A stretch of 5,497 nucleotides of DNA from Candidatus Coatesiibacteriota bacterium. GTDB lineage: Bacteria > B130-G9. The position numbers and the translations under genes are program-made. Below are positions 3,729 to 5,497 of this stretch, piece by piece (position 1 is the first letter of the stretch; each line of letters opens with the position of its first letter). The stretch lies in contig JAFGIT010000149.1 of assembly GCA_016929465.1 (NCBI GenBank), forward strand, positions 1 to 5,497, written 5' to 3'. Below the pieces are notes generated by a model. It had not been told where the DNA came from, made no database searches, and saw only the letters and a list, made by a program, of their open reading frames with translations.

Positions 3729-5497
3729 TCAGTCTGAAATATGAAGATATGGCCAAACTGGTCCCGCTTCACCAGCCGTGAACGGCACGAGCTCGAGCGT
3801 GTATCTGCGGCTCATCAGGATGCTGCGATCGACCGTGAACTCACCGGAGAATATCCCGTCGCCGGCTGCCAAATCGGCTCCGAGGCCGTCGTCGGTCAGT
3901 TCGTACCCGAGCGGCGAACCAGCGTAATAGACGCCTATCGTATCGACTGGGCCGTCCCCGACGTATGCGTGGGCCTCAATCGTGCACTCGAACATCGTCG
4001 TCGCGGTATTCGACACGCCCGCCGCGAGAATCGTACATCCACCGTTTTCGAATGCGATTGGTGCCAACTGCGGGTCATCAAAGCCCGTCAGATTCGCGGG
4101 AATGGTCCCCTGGGCTGCCCGCGTCCCCGGAATTGCGAGCTCATCACAGAACGAGAACAAAAGAGGAGGCCATTGACCCGCGCACCCGCCCAGATAGTCG
4201 GTCGCGACGATCGAGACATCATAATCGCCGGCACTCAGAACGCCGACCCCGACATCCATGCTGAACGTCCACATTCCATCCCCCGCCGCGTTATCGCCGT
4301 TCATACCATCGTCATTCAAGAACAACCCGGTCGGCGCATCCGCGAGGAATATCTCCATCGACTCGGGGGCTCCTGCCCCGGGATTCTGGAATGCCACCAT
4401 CTGAAGCTCTCCGCCTGCCGATGAAGAGACATCGCTCCCGAAATACCCTGCGCCCAGGATGCAATTGGTTGGCCTACCTGAGGCGTGCGCGAATACCGAC
4501 AGCGTGTTAGCGCTGTCGCGGCCGAGCTGCAGCGCCTCGTACGTCGCAGGGTCCGAGGGGACGGAGTCCTGGGCGGGATTGGAGCCAGTTGATGGAAGGG
4601 AGAACAAGAGGACATTTATGTCCGAAGCGCCCTCGAACTGAGACCTCGGAATAGCCAGCTCCACCAGGTCTCCGACCGGTGAATAGCTGATGACCGCGCC
4701 CGCCGCTAGAAGGTCGAACGAGGACCAACTGCTTTCCTTCGAGAATTTATGTATGTTGCAGTTGCGGAATGCTTCCCAACCTGACCACGGAACCCAGGTG
4801 ACGTGCTTCAAGTAGATCTCGGCATCGACAGCATAGAGCGAATCGAAGGTGACGTAATTCCCCTCACCATCCCTGCTCTCGCCCTGCGTGCCCGCGTAGC
4901 CGCCATCCTTGTAGTCAACCGCAAGCACGTAGGACATGTCGTCCTCCTCGCAAGTTGCGGCGAACGCGAAGTGCCAGTACTCATTGTCAGCATAGGCGTA
5001 GAGTGATGATACGTCGTATTCAGGATCATCGAAATCGAGTGAGGGATCGACCGCGATGGGCCTAAGCCCCCCATTGTGCCAATCTGTCAGGTCGGCGTCG
5101 ATGCAGAGGAGAGAACTCGCAGTATTCACTGCATACCATCCCTCTTTTCCGTCATCAGCCTCGGCGCGGACTATGTAGAATTTGAAGCCCGAAACAGGGT
5201 TGAATTCGTAGCTAGCTGACGGGCCAAAGACCGTGCTTCGGGCCACCACCTGAACGTCTGTCGTATTGACAAGTTTGAAATTGAGGGCCATCGAATCCGA
5301 GGCTATCGAGGCCTGTACGACCTTCTGTTGGCTGTTCGTGTAACTCGGAATTGACTGGTTGTTCATAAAGTCCGCATTCGTAGGTGAGAAGAGCGGAATC
5401 TCGCTCGCCGCTCCCCCCTGGAAGGTCGGTATCTCGAGAGCGGGGTCGCCCAGGAGCACGAATTCGAAGAGCGTCCGCCGCACCAGGAAATCCTCCC
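3729..5497 (-). CDS. Gingipain-like C25 peptidase, C-terminal part
   Basis: Only the 3' part is in the window: the frame stays open through the right edge, so the apparent GTG start at 5483 is not the real start. About 588 residues are visible. Using that GTG as residue 1: LFEFVLLGDPALEIP at 5-19 is the closing segment of peptidase family C25 (gingipain-like cysteine endopeptidases, 'LGDPal'); the catalytic His-Cys part lies outside. Residues about 125-300 look like a CBM9/DOMON-like beta domain (IDADLTDWHNGG, then DVSSLYAYADNEYWHFAF, then VELAIPRSQFEG). Two related acidic modules follow at 385-435 and 520-570 (LNDDGMNGDNAAGDGMW and LTDDGLGADLAAGDGIF), of the choice-of-anchor X kind, likely calcium-binding. 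The protein is probably exported or surface-bound and used for protein breakdown, but no signal peptide is visible and there is no C-terminal type IX sorting domain, LPXTG or membrane anchor. The gene appears more G+C-rich than the left of the window. Confidence 0.8.
   Translation of the reverse strand, partial: EDFLVRRTLFEFVLLGDPALEIPTFQGGAASEIPLFSPTNADFMNNQSIPSYTNSQQKVVQASIASDSMALNFKLVNTTDVQVVARSTVFGPSASYEFNPVSGFKFYIVRAEADDGKEGWYAVNTASSLLCIDADLTDWHNGGLRPIAVDPSLDFDDPEYDVSSLYAYADNEYWHFAFAATCEEDDMSYVLAVDYKDGGYAGTQGESRDGEGNYVTFDSLYAVDAEIYLKHVTWVPWSGWEAFRNCNIHKFSKESSWSSFDLLAAGAVISYSPVGDLVELAIPRSQFEGASDINVLLFSLPSTGSNPAQDSVPSDPATYEALQLGRDSANTLSVFAHASGRPTNCILGAGYFGSDVSSSAGGELQMVAFQNPGAGAPESMEIFLADAPTGLFLNDDGMNGDNAAGDGMWTFSMDVGVGVLSAGDYDVSIVATDYLGGCAGQWPPLLFSFCDELAIPGTRAAQGTIPANLTGFDDPQLAPIAFENGGCTILAAGVSNTATTMFECTIEAHAYVGDGPVDTIGVYYAGSPLGYELTDDGLGADLAAGDGIFSGEFTVDRSILMSRRYTLELVPFTAGEAGPVWPYLHISD

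Noticed and set aside
3741-4424. A long open frame on the plus strand, antisense to the peptidase gene (227 codons).
   Set aside because: It is rich in Arg and low-complexity, has no ribosome binding site and resembles no family; it is a shadow of the G+C-rich minus-strand gene.
5481-5497. GTG at 5483 with GGGAGG upstream as the start of a complete 584-residue protein.
   Set aside because: The frame continues through the right edge, and the segment just after it is the end of a C25 peptidase domain, so the start lies outside the window.
1-5497. CRISPR array, tRNA or rRNA.
   Set aside because: No regularly spaced repeats, no tRNA cloverleaf with a T-loop motif, and no rRNA-like stretch were found.

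Overview
This 5.5 kb stretch most likely comes from an uncultured, probably anaerobic or environmental bacterium. The support is a near-consensus -35/-10 pair (TTGACT, 16 nt, TACAAT) ahead of the first gene, good GGAGG-type ribosome binding sites, and a large multidomain secreted-type protein with a gingipain-like (peptidase C25) ending, a layout common in candidate bacterial phyla. An archaeal source cannot be excluded, because the small DUF2283, HicB and excisionase-like families also occur there and one promoter is very TATA-like. No ribosomal or other phylogenetic marker is present.

Layout. (1) 14-949, minus: an unrecognised, mainly helical ~300-residue protein with its own promoter. (2) 950-1344: a gene-free stretch carrying that promoter, an 8-bp inverted repeat and an AT-rich promoter for the next gene. 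(3) 1345-1572, plus: a small excisionase/MerR-type helix-turn-helix protein. (4) 1573-1900: mostly non-coding, with a T7-CA-T7 tract. (5) 1901-2224, plus: a 33-residue one-helix membrane peptide, a TAA stop, then at once and in the same frame a TTG-started 73-residue coiled-coil and tail-anchor protein. (6) 3210 down to 2277, minus: four very small genes resembling toxin-antitoxin parts (RelB-like antitoxin C-terminal domain, HicB-like, DUF4258-like, DUF2283), two pairs of which overlap. (7) 3211-3395: an intergenic region with three inverted repeats. (8) 3396-3689, minus: a YCII-domain protein. (9) 3729 to the right edge, minus: the 3' part of a large gene ending in a C25 peptidase tail, a CBM9/DOMON-like domain and two acidic repeat domains.

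The left two thirds reads as an accessory region: small orphan genes, AT-rich gaps, incomplete toxin-antitoxin modules and inverted repeats. By eye the right third is richer in G+C and looks like more settled, host-type coding sequence. The four-gene minus-strand cluster is the most likely functional unit; the YCII gene lies 39 nt behind the peptidase gene and may be co-transcribed with it. I do not see a clear new defence or mobile system. The most unusual items are the split membrane/coiled-coil pair and the antitoxin-rich cluster without a standard toxin.
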